Source: an uncultured Devosia sp.
GTDB lineage: Bacteria; Pseudomonadota; Alphaproteobacteria; Rhizobiales; Devosiaceae
Direction: 5' to 3'
Length of the DNA stretch: 18,258 nucleotides
NCBI GenBank assembly: GCA_913775215.1
Contig: CAJYKO010000111.1
Coordinates: 1 to 18,258 of the forward strand
A program made the translations under genes and the position numbers. A model generated the notes under the pieces. The model was not told the DNA's origin. It saw nothing but the letters and a program-made list of their open reading frames with translations, and searched no databases. Of this stretch, positions 1 to 9,300 are shown piece after piece (the stretch's first letter is position 1; each line of letters begins with the position of its first letter).

Positions 1-187
1 GGCGGGCGGCATCGCCTTCAGCGCCATCGACGATCACTTCATGCTCAAAGCGCTTCCCGGCATTGTCGGCGCCGGTGAAATGCTCGTGTGGGAAGCGCCC
101 ACCGGCGGCTATCTCCTCACCGCCTGCCTCGCTACCGGCCGCGCCGCCGCCGCGGGCATGCTCGACTTCCTCGGCGCTCAGCGATAG
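1..187 (+). CDS. NAD(P)/FAD-dependent flavoprotein, TIGR03862-like (3' end only)
   Basis: The window opens inside this gene; the first complete codon is at 2 and the stop is TAG at 185-187, leaving 61 residues. The visible tail contains LKALPGIVGAGEMLVWEAPT followed by GGYLLTACLATGRAAA. This matches the C-terminal FAD-contacting segment of the HI0933/BaiN-like flavoproteins, especially the TIGR03862 subgroup, where an AGEMLDWEAPTGGYLL-type motif closes the nucleotide-binding fold. Members are cytosolic FAD proteins of mostly unknown substrate. The last 10 bases overlap the 3' end of the convergent ABC transporter gene. The assignment rests only on this tail, so the family is likely and the exact function open. 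Confidence 0.72.
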   Translation, partial: AGGIAFSAIDDHFMLKALPGIVGAGEMLVWEAPTGGYLLTACLATGRAAAAGMLDFLGAQR

Positions 188-2055
188 CCGGCAGCCTGCA
201 GCTCGAAGAGCTCGGCATAGCGACCGCCTTTGGCCACCAGTTCCTCGTGCGTCCCCGCTTCGAGGATCGCGCCATGCTCAAGCACCAGGATGCGATCGGC
301 CATGCGCACGGTCGAAAACCGGTGCGAGATGATCACTGCCGTCCTGCCGCTCGCGAGCCCCTTGAAGCGCGAAAACACTTCGGCCTCCGCCTTGGCGTCG
401 AGTGCAGCGGTGGGCTCGTCGAGAATGATCAGCTCGCTGTCGCGCATATAGGATCGCGCAATGGCAACCTTCTGCCATTCCCCACCCGAGAGATCGCGCC
501 CCTGCTTGAACAGCCGCCCCAATTGCTGATCATAGCCCTTGGGCAGCTTGGCGATGACCGCATCGGCGAGGCTCTGTTCCGCCGCTTCGTCGATCCGTCG
601 CTGATCGTCCTTATCCTCGATCCGCCCGACCCCGATATTGTCGCGGGCGGTAAAACTGTAGCGAATGAAATCCTGGAAGATAACGCCCAGATGGGCGTGA
701 ATGTCGCGCGGGGACATATCTTTGAGGTCAACGCCATCGATGGTGATGCGTCCCTCGCTCGGGTCATAAAGCCGCGCCAACAGCTTGACGATGGTCGTCT
801 TGCCCGCCCCGTTCTCGCCCACCAGCGCCAGCGTCTCCCCAGCCTTGAGCGTAAAGGAGAGATTGCGGACGACCCAGTTCTCGGCCTCGGGATAGCGGAA
901 GCCGACATTTTCAAAACGCACGCCATCCCGGATCGGCACCGGAAACGGCTTTGGATTGGCCGGCGCCAAAACCGTCGGCTCGATCTCGAAGAAAGAAAAG
1001 AGATCGTCGAGAAACATCGATTGCCCAGCAATGGCAGTAAAGCCGAGCAGGATTTTTTGGAACAGCCCATTGAGCCTGAGGAACGAGCCAGACAAAAAGG
1101 CCAGATCGCCGATGGTGAACTCGCCAGAGATCGTGCGCCAGACGATAAAGGCATAGGCGGCATAATAGGCGAGGGTGGCGATCGCCCCGAACAGCGCGCC
1201 CCAGCCATTGCGTAGAATGGCGATGCGGCGGTTCTCGATGAAAATGTCATGCGCGAGCTTGCGAAACCGCTCGATCAGGAATTCGCCAAGCCCGAAAAGC
1301 TTGATTTCCTTGGCCGTCTCGGCGCTGGCGCCGATATAACGGATATATTCGAGCTCGCGTCGCTCCGGCGTCCGCCAGCGGCTGACCATATAGGCCATGG
1401 TGTTGAACCGCGTTTCGCCCCAGATCGAGGGCACGAAACTAAGGGGTAGCAAAAGGATCAGCCAGGGCGCGTAAACGAAAAGGCCCGCTGCCAGCGTCAC
1501 GACGGTGATCATATCCTGCGCCTGGCCGAAGAGCTGGCTCAATAGGGCATTGCGCCCCGCCGCCTGTCGCCGCGCCCGCTCCAGCCGGTCCTGATATTCT
1601 GCGCTTTCGAAGTGCATGAGGTCGAGCTTGGCCGCATGCCCCATCAGCTCGACGCTGACCTGATTGGAATGCAGTTCGGAGAGGATGGAATCGACGAGCC
1701 CGATGCCGCGCGCAATGACGTCATTGCCGAGCACCAGCGCCATTTCGAGAAGTAGCAGCAGCAGGATCGGGTTGAGCAGCCCCGCATTCCACCAGTCGGT
1801 CCAGTCCGGCCCGGGTGAGGTCAGGCTCGAAAGTCGCACGACTTCGTCGACGATGAGCTTCGCCGCATAGAGCACGGCAATGGGTTGCAGCGCCGCAAGC
1901 AGCCTAAGGCCGATGCTGGCGGCCGTCATCACGCGGCTCGTACGCCAGATCTGGGCAACAAGCCGCCCCAGATGCCGCAGATTGTCGAGCCGCTGGCGGA
2001 AGGTCGGGGATTGTTCGGGAATGGGCGGTGGTCGGCGCCCTGGAAGGTCGGTCAT
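178..2055 (-). CDS. ABC transporter, fused permease and ATP-binding protein
   Basis: This 625-residue half-transporter has an N-terminal membrane domain (hydrophobic stretches near residues 45-70, 95-112, 185-212, 288-306 and 325-345). The C-terminal ATPase starts near residue 378. The nucleotide-binding motifs are complete: Walker A GENGAGKTT at 413-421, Q-loop Q461, signature LSGGE at 522-526, Walker B LIILDEP at 542-548 with catalytic E547, and H-loop H578. This fusion order is typical of type IV exporters that work as dimers in the inner membrane, moving lipids, peptides or drugs outward. Nothing in the sequence reveals the substrate. No clear Shine-Dalgarno precedes the ATG at 2055; the next in-frame Met is at residue 43, within or just before the first membrane segment, so the upstream start is kept. 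The 3' end overlaps the flavoprotein gene by 10 bp. Confidence 0.93.
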   Translation of the reverse strand: MTDLPGRRPPPIPEQSPTFRQRLDNLRHLGRLVAQIWRTSRVMTAASIGLRLLAALQPIAVLYAAKLIVDEVVRLSSLTSPGPDWTDWWNAGLLNPILLLLLLEMALVLGNDVIARGIGLVDSILSELHSNQVSVELMGHAAKLDLMHFESAEYQDRLERARRQAAGRNALLSQLFGQAQDMITVVTLAAGLFVYAPWLILLLPLSFVPSIWGETRFNTMAYMVSRWRTPERRELEYIRYIGASAETAKEIKLFGLGEFLIERFRKLAHDIFIENRRIAILRNGWGALFGAIATLAYYAAYAFIVWRTISGEFTIGDLAFLSGSFLRLNGLFQKILLGFTAIAGQSMFLDDLFSFFEIEPTVLAPANPKPFPVPIRDGVRFENVGFRYPEAENWVVRNLSFTLKAGETLALVGENGAGKTTIVKLLARLYDPSEGRITIDGVDLKDMSPRDIHAHLGVIFQDFIRYSFTARDNIGVGRIEDKDDQRRIDEAAEQSLADAVIAKLPKGYDQQLGRLFKQGRDLSGGEWQKVAIARSYMRDSELIILDEPTAALDAKAEAEVFSRFKGLASGRTAVIISHRFSTVRMADRILVLEHGAILEAGTHEELVAKGGRYAELFELQAAGYR

Positions 2056-2146
2056 GACGGTATTGTAGTTAGGCGCCCCGGATTAGGCGAGTAGCCAACC
2101 GCGCTTTCCGCCAAACGTTCCCTCGCAACGCGCGGATGAGGAGACG

Positions 2147-2437
2147 ATGCTTAGGGACAAGGACAGCGCCGCGATCGTCGCGGTCAAAGATTTAGACCGC
2201 GCACGCCGCTTTTACCGCGATGTGCTCGAACTTGAATTGGCCAATGACGGCGATCAGGTGCTGGAGTTCAAGGCCGGTAACACCACGCTCGTCGTCTCTG
2301 TCTCAGACTTCGCCGGGACCAACCAGGCCAATGCGGTCGTGTGGGGTGTCGGCGACGAAATCAAGGTGATCACCCGGCGCCTTCCGCATGGTCTGGTCCA
2401 AGGACCCGACGGCACTATCTTGCATATCAACAGTATG
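2147..2437 (+). pseudogene. Decayed VOC/glyoxalase-family gene
   Basis: The frame starts well: GAGGAG lies just upstream of the ATG, and the N-terminus has AIVAVKDLDRARRFYRDVLE and then GTNQANAVVWGVGDEI, typical of small VOC-superfamily metalloenzymes of about 125-130 residues. After about residue 77 the homology breaks. Expected mid-domain residues (roughly 25-30) are missing. The next conserved block reads G-A-F-R-M-V-W-S-K-D-P in a different frame (about 2376-2408). One base later the original frame returns with DGTILHINS (2411-2434). This is a deletion with a frame change, then a compensating 1-base loss. The open frame then runs without VOC homology into the antisense of the neighbouring HAD gene, to 2866. 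It is probably non-functional; a truncated product is possible but would lack much of the second half of the fold. Confidence 0.75.
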
Positions 2438-2443
2438 CAGCGC

Positions 2444-3130
2444 TCACCGCAAATTGCGCAAAAATCCTGCGAGATCACCAGTCACATGGTGCACATGCGG
2501 CCCCGTCGTCTGGCCCAGTTCCCAAGCCTCGACCTGATCATGCGCAAAGCCTGCGCCGGGCACGACCTGAACCGTTGCCATGCCGATTTCATGCGGCACG
2601 ACCAGGTTCTTTTCAAGATCGTCGAACATGATCGCCTTGGTCGGATCGATATCGTAGCGGCTAAGGAACCCGTCATAGGCCTGCTTATGGGGCTTCGGCA
2701 CGAAGGTCATGGCGCGGATGTCGTGCACGTCCTCGAACAAGTCAGGACCGCCCAATCGACCCAAAACCGAACGCGCATGGTTGGTGTCGCCATTGGTCAG
2801 GATGAATTTCCGGCCGGGCAGGGCGCGGATGGCATCGATCAGCGCCGGATGGGCCTCGACGGGTGAATAGTCGATGGCGTGGACGGTATTGAGGAAATGT
2901 TCGGGATCGATCTTGTGCGCGTGCATCAGCCCGTTCAGCGTCGTCCCGTAGTCCCGATAATAGTTTTTCTGCAGCGATCGCGCGGCCTCGAAGTCAAGGC
3001 GGGTCACGTCCATGACATATCGGGTTATGAGCACGTCGATCTGGGCAAAGAGATTGCACTCACGCGGATAGAGCGTGTTGTCGAGGTCGAAGACCCAGTC
3101 GGTGATGTGGGTGAGAGCGGGGCTGTTCAT
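2444..3130 (-). CDS. HAD-family pyrimidine 5'-nucleotidase
   Basis: The 228-residue protein carries all four HAD motifs. Motif I is FDLDNTL with nucleophile D15 and acid D17. Motif II is FILTNGD with T112. Motif III is the lysine of VPKP, K146. Motif IV is MFDDLEKN with D170 and D171. The DLDNTLYP start and the helical cap at about 22-95 match the TIGR01993/SDT1-type pyrimidine 5'-nucleotidases, cytosolic enzymes that dephosphorylate pyrimidine nucleoside monophosphates. Substrate assignment within this HAD group is by family only. In many Hyphomicrobiales this gene sits directly beside argB and dapD; here argB lies about 9.6 kb away on the same strand. The 3' end abuts the VOC pseudogene. 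Ribosome binding before the ATG is weak, and a palindrome lies at 3151-3167 just upstream. Confidence 0.88.
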   Translation of the reverse strand: MNSPALTHITDWVFDLDNTLYPRECNLFAQIDVLITRYVMDVTRLDFEAARSLQKNYYRDYGTTLNGLMHAHKIDPEHFLNTVHAIDYSPVEAHPALIDAIRALPGRKFILTNGDTNHARSVLGRLGGPDLFEDVHDIRAMTFVPKPHKQAYDGFLSRYDIDPTKAIMFDDLEKNLVVPHEIGMATVQVVPGAGFAHDQVEAWELGQTTGPHVHHVTGDLAGFLRNLR

Positions 3131-3150
3131 GGCGCCAAGCTAACATCAAA

Positions 3151-3167
3151 TGATGAAAGCTTCATCA
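3151..3167. promoter_or_regulatory. Palindrome upstream of the HAD gene, possible operator
   Basis: TGATGAA and TTCATCA form perfect 7-bp arms around AGC, 20 bp upstream of the HAD start codon. The short spacing and AT-rich arms are more like a protein-binding site than a terminator. It lies between the terminator-like hairpin of the preceding gene and the HAD start, where a promoter would be expected. No regulator can be named. Confidence 0.35.
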
Positions 3168-3172
3168 GGGGT

Positions 3173-3196
3173 GCGAGCCTCCCGTAGGAGGCTCGC
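3173..3196 (-). terminator. Hairpin downstream of the secreted-protein gene
   Basis: GCGAGCCTCC and GGAGGCTCGC are perfect 10-bp arms around a 4-base loop (CGTA on the plus strand). The hairpin lies 12 bp after the stop codon of the minus-strand gene that ends at 3209. There is no T-run after it in the minus direction, so it is either a weak intrinsic terminator or a 3'-end stabilising hairpin. Confidence 0.65.
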
Positions 3197-3208
3197 GAAG
3201 TTTTGCGC

Positions 3209-4444
3209 TTATTCGGCGGCAGCCTGGTTGGCCGTGATGGCCAGGCCGAGAGCCGAGATCAGGCTGGCCGGATTGGCGGCGGCAGCGCTGAGAACGAGGA
3301 GCGTCGTCGGAGTTGCCGGCTTGACGGCGACTTCGATGCTCTTCGGATCGTCGAGGAAGGTGTTGACCTGCGGCACGACCATGTCGGTCAGCTCGGGAAC
3401 ACCGGCTTGGCCGACAAGCTGCGGCACCATTGCCTTGAGGCTTTCAACGAAGGCGGCGCGATCGGCGCCGGACTGGCTGGCGAAGAGGTCGAGCAGTTTT
3501 GGCGCAAGACCGGCATCGTCATAGCGCAGGCTCGAGCTCGTCAACGTCACGGCCTGGAGCAGTTCCATGCCCACCATCATCTGCTGGGCCTGCTGCTCTT
3601 CCGGCGTCGCGTCCGGCTTTGCCGTCTCCATCGCATTGATCTTTTCGAACACGGCCGGGGTCAGGCCCGACATGTCCATCTTGAAGTTGATCGCGCCGAC
3701 ATCGGCGAAATCGAACAGGAACTCGTCGACCACCATATGGCCGTCAGCGAGGGCCCAGCTCATCGTCTCGCTGATATTGCCGTTGATCTCGGTCAGGCCG
3801 AGCGCCTGGATCACCGGACCCGCCTGCGGGTCTTCCTCGGCCATCGCGGTCAGGTCGGCCCAGATACCGTTGACGTCGAAGGTCGACGCGATATCGGTGA
3901 CTTCGTCGGCATCGTCATAGGTGAATTCGTTGGTCGCCTCGATCGAGTCGATCGAAAGGAAATCGGCGCCATCGCGCGTGATCTTGAGCGGGCCCGTCGA
4001 AACACTGCCTACCGAAGAGAGGAGGGCGGTCATGTTCACCTTGTCCTCTGGCGGCAGATAGATGTCATTGGCCGAAATGTCGGTCAGGGTCAGGTGACCA
4101 GTCGGCTCCTCGGCGAAATCGGTGTCGATATCGGGAACGGTCAGGGACTCTGCGGTGAAGCCACCGTCATCGGCATCGGCGACGCCGTTGAAGGTCAGTT
4201 CGGTATCGATGGTGAAGGGCTCGCCTTCCATGCCGGCCACGGCGACGGTGGCACCATCGACGGTGATGGTGGTCCCATCCAGAGTGGCGGTGCCGAACGT
4301 AATGTCATAGCCACCGACCTTATAGACGGCGGCAAGGCGGTCGACGAACGTCTGCGCATCGAGCGCCATTGCTGGCTGCATCAGTGCGAGTGTCGCCATG
4401 CCGGATGCCAGCATCAGGCCCTGGATCTTCGTGGTCTTCATCAT
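3209..4444 (-). CDS. Secreted protein of unknown function
   Basis: I do not recognise a family. From the chosen ATG the product is 411 residues, starting with a clear Sec signal peptide: MMKTTKIQ, then a hydrophobic stretch ending QPAMA, with cleavage predicted before LDAQ. The mature part is acidic, rich in Thr, Asp, Ala and Val, with alternating beta-like segments (for example GGYDITFGTATLDGTTITVD) in the first half and more helical sequence in the second. It contains no cysteine, lipobox or obvious catalytic motif, which suggests a periplasmic or envelope beta-rich protein. An ATG at 4456 is in frame, but AAGGA (4460-4456) overlaps it and sits 11 bp before the ATG at 4444, so 4444 is preferred; 4441 is also possible. 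A strong hairpin follows the stop. ilvA lies upstream in the same direction after a gap of about 165 bp in which I see nothing clear. Confidence 0.85.
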   Translation of the reverse strand: MMKTTKIQGLMLASGMATLALMQPAMALDAQTFVDRLAAVYKVGGYDITFGTATLDGTTITVDGATVAVAGMEGEPFTIDTELTFNGVADADDGGFTAESLTVPDIDTDFAEEPTGHLTLTDISANDIYLPPEDKVNMTALLSSVGSVSTGPLKITRDGADFLSIDSIEATNEFTYDDADEVTDIASTFDVNGIWADLTAMAEEDPQAGPVIQALGLTEINGNISETMSWALADGHMVVDEFLFDFADVGAINFKMDMSGLTPAVFEKINAMETAKPDATPEEQQAQQMMVGMELLQAVTLTSSSLRYDDAGLAPKLLDLFASQSGADRAAFVESLKAMVPQLVGQAGVPELTDMVVPQVNTFLDDPKSIEVAVKPATPTTLLVLSAAAANPASLISALGLAITANQAAAE

Positions 4445-4620
4445 GGTCTGCGTCATCCTTGATGTTAATGAGGTTGCGGAATTACTCGAACGCCCGCCTG
4501 TCCCCCGGGTTGAATTGCCCCTCGAAGACTGACTGCAGTCGATAAGCGGCAGAATTGCGTCCGTTCTTATGGCACTGGTTTATTTCGCCACAATGTCGAA
4601 CTCTGCTTAGCCAAATCGGT

Positions 4621-6138
4621 TCAATTTGCTTCAAGAAATAGCCTGTAGGCGGAATTTTCCGTTTCGTCCCAATAGGGAAAGCCGATGGCGTCGATATGAG
4701 CGTAAAAGTCCTGGCGCGTTTCCGGCGGCACCTGAACACCAACCAATACTCGTCCATAGTCGGCACCGTGATTGCGATAATGGAACAGGGAAATGTTCCA
4801 GGCATCGTTCAGACCCTCGAGGAATTTGAGTAGGGCGCCCGGCCGTTCCGGAAACTGGAAGCGAAAGACCTTTTCATGGTCGAGGTCATGCACGCGCCCG
4901 CCCACCATGTGACGCACATGCAGCTTTGCCACTTCATTGTCGGTCATGTCGGTGACGGAGAGACCATTGGCCGAGAGCATGTCGATGATCTCGCGCTTTT
5001 CGGTGTCGCCCTGGGTGAGTTTTACGCCGACAAAAATATGTGCGCCGACGCCATGGGCGTAGCGATAGTTGAATTCGGTGATGGCTCTGCGGCCAAGGAG
5101 GCGAATGAAAGCGCGATAGCTGCCCGGTACTTCGGGAATGGTTACGGCCAAGAGCGCCTCGGCCCGCTCACCGATCTCGGCGCGTTCCGCCACATAGCGC
5201 AGCCGGTCGAAATTGACATTGGCGCCTGAATTGACGGCGATGAGACTTCCGGTGGGCGCAACGCCATCCTCGACATGCCGCCGCAGGCCCGCCAATGCCA
5301 AGGCACCCGCCGGTTCGGCAATGGCGCGCATATCGTCAAAGATGTCCTTGATCGCTGCGCAGATTTCGTCGGCTGTGACCGTCACGATATCGTCGAGCAG
5401 TTCCCGGCAGAGCCTGAACGTTTCGTCGCCGACCTGCCGCACCGCGACCCCATCGGCAAAAAGCCCTACCTGATCGAGTGGCACTGGATGACCCGCGGCA
5501 ATCGCAGCCTTCATGCTCGCCGCTTCTTCCGGTTCTACCCCGATCACCTTGATTTCGGGCCGCAGGAACTTGACGAAGGCCGCGACCCCCGCCGCGAGGC
5601 CGCCCCCGCCCACCGGCACATAGATGGCGCCAATTTCGCCCGGATGCTGGCGGAGCAATTCCATGCCCACCGTGCCCTGGCCGGCAATGACATCGGGATC
5701 GTCAAACGGATGGACAAAGACATAGCCATGCCGCTCCGCCAACCCCGCCGCATGCGCCCGCGCTGCATCGAACCCGTCGCCAAACAGCACGACTTCGCCG
5801 CCGAGCCGCTTGACCGCATTGATCTTGATCTCGGGCGTCGTCGTCGGCATCACGATGATCGATCGCACGCCAAGCCGTGTCGCCGACAGCGCCACGCCCT
5901 GCGCATGGTTGCCCGCCGAAGCGCAGATGACGCCCCGCGCCCGTTCTTCCGCCGTCAATTGGCTCATGCGGTTATGCGCGCCGCGGATCTTGAAGGAAAA
6001 GACCGGCTGCAAATCTTCGCGTTTGAGGAGAATGTCCTGCCCCAGCCGCTGCGACAGGAGAAGCATCGGATCAAGCGGGGTCTGTTCGGCAACTTCGTAC
6101 ACCGCCGAAGTCAAGATTTTGCGGACATAATCGGTCAT
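4621..6138 (-). CDS. ilvA: Threonine ammonia-lyase, biosynthetic
   Basis: This 505-residue enzyme deaminates L-threonine to 2-oxobutanoate, the first committed step of isoleucine synthesis, in the cytosol with pyridoxal phosphate. The PLP domain has FSFKIRGAHN with Schiff-base lysine K50, ASAGNHAQG at 73-81 and the phosphate-binding glycine loop VGGGGLA around 176-182. Two ACT-like regulatory segments follow, at about 325-400 and 422-500, the second beginning FRFQFPERPGALLKFL. The two-segment tail and a length close to the roughly 514-residue E. coli enzyme point to the isoleucine-inhibited biosynthetic form, not the short catabolic TdcB type. GGGAG lies 6 bp before the ATG at 6138. No ilv neighbour is present, and I saw no leader-peptide attenuator in the 235 bp shared with the divergent autotransporter gene. 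Confidence 0.96.
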   Translation of the reverse strand: MTDYVRKILTSAVYEVAEQTPLDPMLLLSQRLGQDILLKREDLQPVFSFKIRGAHNRMSQLTAEERARGVICASAGNHAQGVALSATRLGVRSIIVMPTTTPEIKINAVKRLGGEVVLFGDGFDAARAHAAGLAERHGYVFVHPFDDPDVIAGQGTVGMELLRQHPGEIGAIYVPVGGGGLAAGVAAFVKFLRPEIKVIGVEPEEAASMKAAIAAGHPVPLDQVGLFADGVAVRQVGDETFRLCRELLDDIVTVTADEICAAIKDIFDDMRAIAEPAGALALAGLRRHVEDGVAPTGSLIAVNSGANVNFDRLRYVAERAEIGERAEALLAVTIPEVPGSYRAFIRLLGRRAITEFNYRYAHGVGAHIFVGVKLTQGDTEKREIIDMLSANGLSVTDMTDNEVAKLHVRHMVGGRVHDLDHEKVFRFQFPERPGALLKFLEGLNDAWNISLFHYRNHGADYGRVLVGVQVPPETRQDFYAHIDAIGFPYWDETENSAYRLFLEAN

Positions 6139-6373
6139 GGCAGGCTCCCGGAATTGGCCGTGATGGACGCCTGCCGCGCCAAAATGTCAACCGGGTGCAC
6201 TGTCTCAGCCGCCGCGCCTCCGCGACCTCTCAGGGCTATGAAGGGTTGCCGAACACGGACCCTAGCCAATTGTGACCGAAATCTTTCCGAAAACGGTTTA
6301 TAAACTATTCCGCCACATAGGTGGATGATAGCTTGCGTGGTGAGCGTCGTGCTCCGCAGATGTATCGGCAGAG

Positions 6374-9300
6374 ATGGCCAGATCACGAAAACATCGCGAA
6401 GACTATCACGCACGCCGCGTTCTGAAATGGTCGGCAGTGCTTCTCTGCGGCACCGCCCCCTTCGTGATACAGGCCGCTTTTGCCCAAACCGTCGCGCCGT
6501 TTCAGATCCTCTCCAGTGATCTCGAGAAGTATGCCAAAGGCGCGCCGGTTCCCGGACCGTTTCAGGTCAACGCGGCCGATGTCCAGGCGGCGACGGAATA
6601 TTCTACGGGTCAGATGGCGAGCGGAACTTTGACGCAGAATACCGGTGAGACAGTGATCTTCACCGATTCAGGTTCCGCCGGCACGGCCAACATCATCAAC
6701 AATTCCGGTGGCGCCACGCGGTTCTACGACACCAGCACGGCTGCTGGCGCCACTATCACCAATAACGGCGCCCTGCAGTTTTCGGAAAGTGCCACCGGTG
6801 GCCAGGCGCAGATTGTCACCAATGGCGGGGCGACAACGGTTTTTACCGACACGGCGCTGGCCGGTTCGGGAGCACCGGGCGCCACATTCACCAATAACGG
6901 CACTACGGTCTTTCTCGATCAATCGGGCACGGGCACCAGCACCGTCGTCAACAATGGCACAGGCGAGCTGCATCTGGCGGGGGACAGTTCGATCGGCGGC
7001 GGCTTCACCAATAATGGCCTCACTGTCGTCAGCGACAGTGCCAATCTCGGCACAGGCTTGGTCGTCAACAATGGCAATATGCTGCTGCGCGACGCGGCGA
7101 CCCAATCCAGCGCAACCATAGCCAACAACAATACCCTTGTTTTCACCGGTAGCAGTACGGCTGCGACCGGCACGATCAACAACAACCAGACAGGCGTCGC
7201 GGCTTTCCTCGGGTCCTCCAATGCCGGCAATGGCAGCCAGATCGTCAACGATGGCCGCCTCTATTTCGGTGAAAATGCCAGCGCCGGCCAGGCCATCATC
7301 CGGACCCAGGCCGGGGGTCAGACCGTTTTCTATGGATCAGCATCAGGCGGCACCGCGGACTTGCGCGTGGGCATTGGCGGATCGCTCGATATTTCGCTTC
7401 TCGACACCGCGGGTCTTTCGGTCGGCACGCTGATCAGCGATCCCGGCAGTGTCGTCGCCCTCGGCAGCAAAACTCTGACTGTCGGCAGCACCAACCAACC
7501 CATGGTCATTGCGGGCCTGCGGGATGGTGGTCTAAGCGGGGGCACGGGTGGTTCGCTCAGCAAGGTCGGCACCGGCGAATTGGAACTGACCGGCACCAAC
7601 AGCTATACCGGGCTGACGCGGGTCGAAGCCGGCCGGTTGAAAGCCGCCGCCGCAGGCGCCTTCGCGCCCCTGTCCGGCGTTGTCCTGAGCGCCGGGGCCG
7701 AGCTTGATATCGGCGCTACCGACCAGACCATTGGCGCCCTATCCGGTGCGGGCTCGGTTATTCTTGGCAATGTGCCGAACCGGCTGACGATCGGCGCCAG
7801 CAATCAATCAAGCACTTTTGCCGGCGATTTCCGGGCCGATGGCGGCATCATCAAGGTGGGCACCGGCACGTTGACGCTCACCGGCACCAGCACCAATACG
7901 GGCAACAGTCGGGTCGATGCCGGCACGCTGCGTGTCGATGGCAGTTTCGCCCAATCGCCGCTCACCGTGGCGGGCGGGACCTTGGCGGGTTCGGGCACGG
8001 TGGGGCAAACTTCGGTCGTTGCGGGTGGCACGATCAATCCGGGGCAGGGCAGCAATCTCACTATTGCTGCTGACCTGCTGCTCGATGCTGGCGCGGTCTA
8101 TCGGGTCGATATCACCGCTACAGGCAGCGACAGCCTCACCGTCGCCAATACGGCCAATCTCGGCGGCGCCACATTGGCGCTTGGCACCCTCTCGACCACC
8201 GATCCCACCGGCACCTATGTCATCCTGAGCGCCGCCAATATCACTGGCGCCTTTGCCTTCGATCCCTATGATTATGCGTTTCTGGTCCCAGATCTAGACC
8301 AGACCGCCACGTCGCTGACGCTGACCATCGCCCGCAATGGTCTCAGTTTTTCCGATATCGCACTGACGCCGAACCAGGCAGCGACTGCGACGGCGCTCGA
8401 AGCCTTTGATCCCGCCGATCCCGTTTTTGCAGCCCTATTGACCGCCAATGCCGCCGACGCCCGGCGCTTCTATGAATTGGCAAGCGGCGAGGCGCATGCC
8501 GCCGCCACCAGGGTTTCCCAACAGGCCTTCTCGACATTTTCCGGCAGCCTCAAGCCAAGCCGGCCCGCATCGCTGGGCGGTATCGTCAATCACCGAGATG
8601 CAGGAACGGCAGTCGGCAGCGCGCTCGATGTCGGCGTCGAGGCGCCGATGGTGACCCATGCGGGCTGGATCGCGCCCCTCGGCAGTGTTGGCACCATCGC
8701 CAGCGATGGCAATGGCGCAGCGCTCAATTGGGCCGCCGGCGGATTGGCCGCCGGCTATGAACTCGGCAATGCCACCGCGACCGGCCACACGGTTGTCGGC
8801 TTTGGTCTCGGCACCATTGCGAGCAGCGCCAGCATCGACCAGCGCCTCTCAAGCCTTGCGCTGCAAGGCTATTATGCAGGCGTCTATGGCCAGTGGCGCG
8901 ATGGACCGCTCTGGGTCGATGGGCAGATAGCCTATGGCGCCAACCATGTGTCGACCACCCGAAATATGAACATCGGCGGCATCTCGCGCACCGCCACGGC
9001 CGATTATTGGAGCCAGACGCTCGGCGCGGGCCTTGAGGCACGTTACGAGTTCGAGCTTGCCCACAATCTCTTCGTCGGGCCGGTGGGCACGCTCGATATC
9101 GGCTGGACCGGCCATGGTGGCGCCACCGAAAGCGGGGCAGGGTCGCTGAACCAGACGATTGCGCCTTCCGATAGCTGGCAGCTCGATACCGGCATCGGCC
9201 TTGCCGCGCGCTATGACATGCCGCTCGACGATGGCGCCAATGTCTCGGTCGTCGGCAAGGCGATCTGGCAACATTCCTTTGTCGACAGTTCGCCGTCCCA

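Noticed and set aside
88..1215. Plus-strand open frame opposite the ABC transporter
   Set aside because: All ATPase motifs are on the minus strand; the plus frame has no domain and starts inside the flavoprotein gene.
3203..4462. Long plus-strand open frame opposite the secreted-protein gene
   Set aside because: Composition is His/Arg/Gly-rich shadow sequence with no ribosome site; the minus strand has a signal peptide and a following hairpin.
5275..6303. Plus-strand open frame opposite ilvA
   Set aside because: Shadow of a complete ilvA gene, with no motif of its own.
6139..6373. Isoleucine/threonine leader-peptide attenuator for ilvA
   Set aside because: No short frame rich in Ile, Val, Leu or Thr codons followed by alternative hairpins was found.
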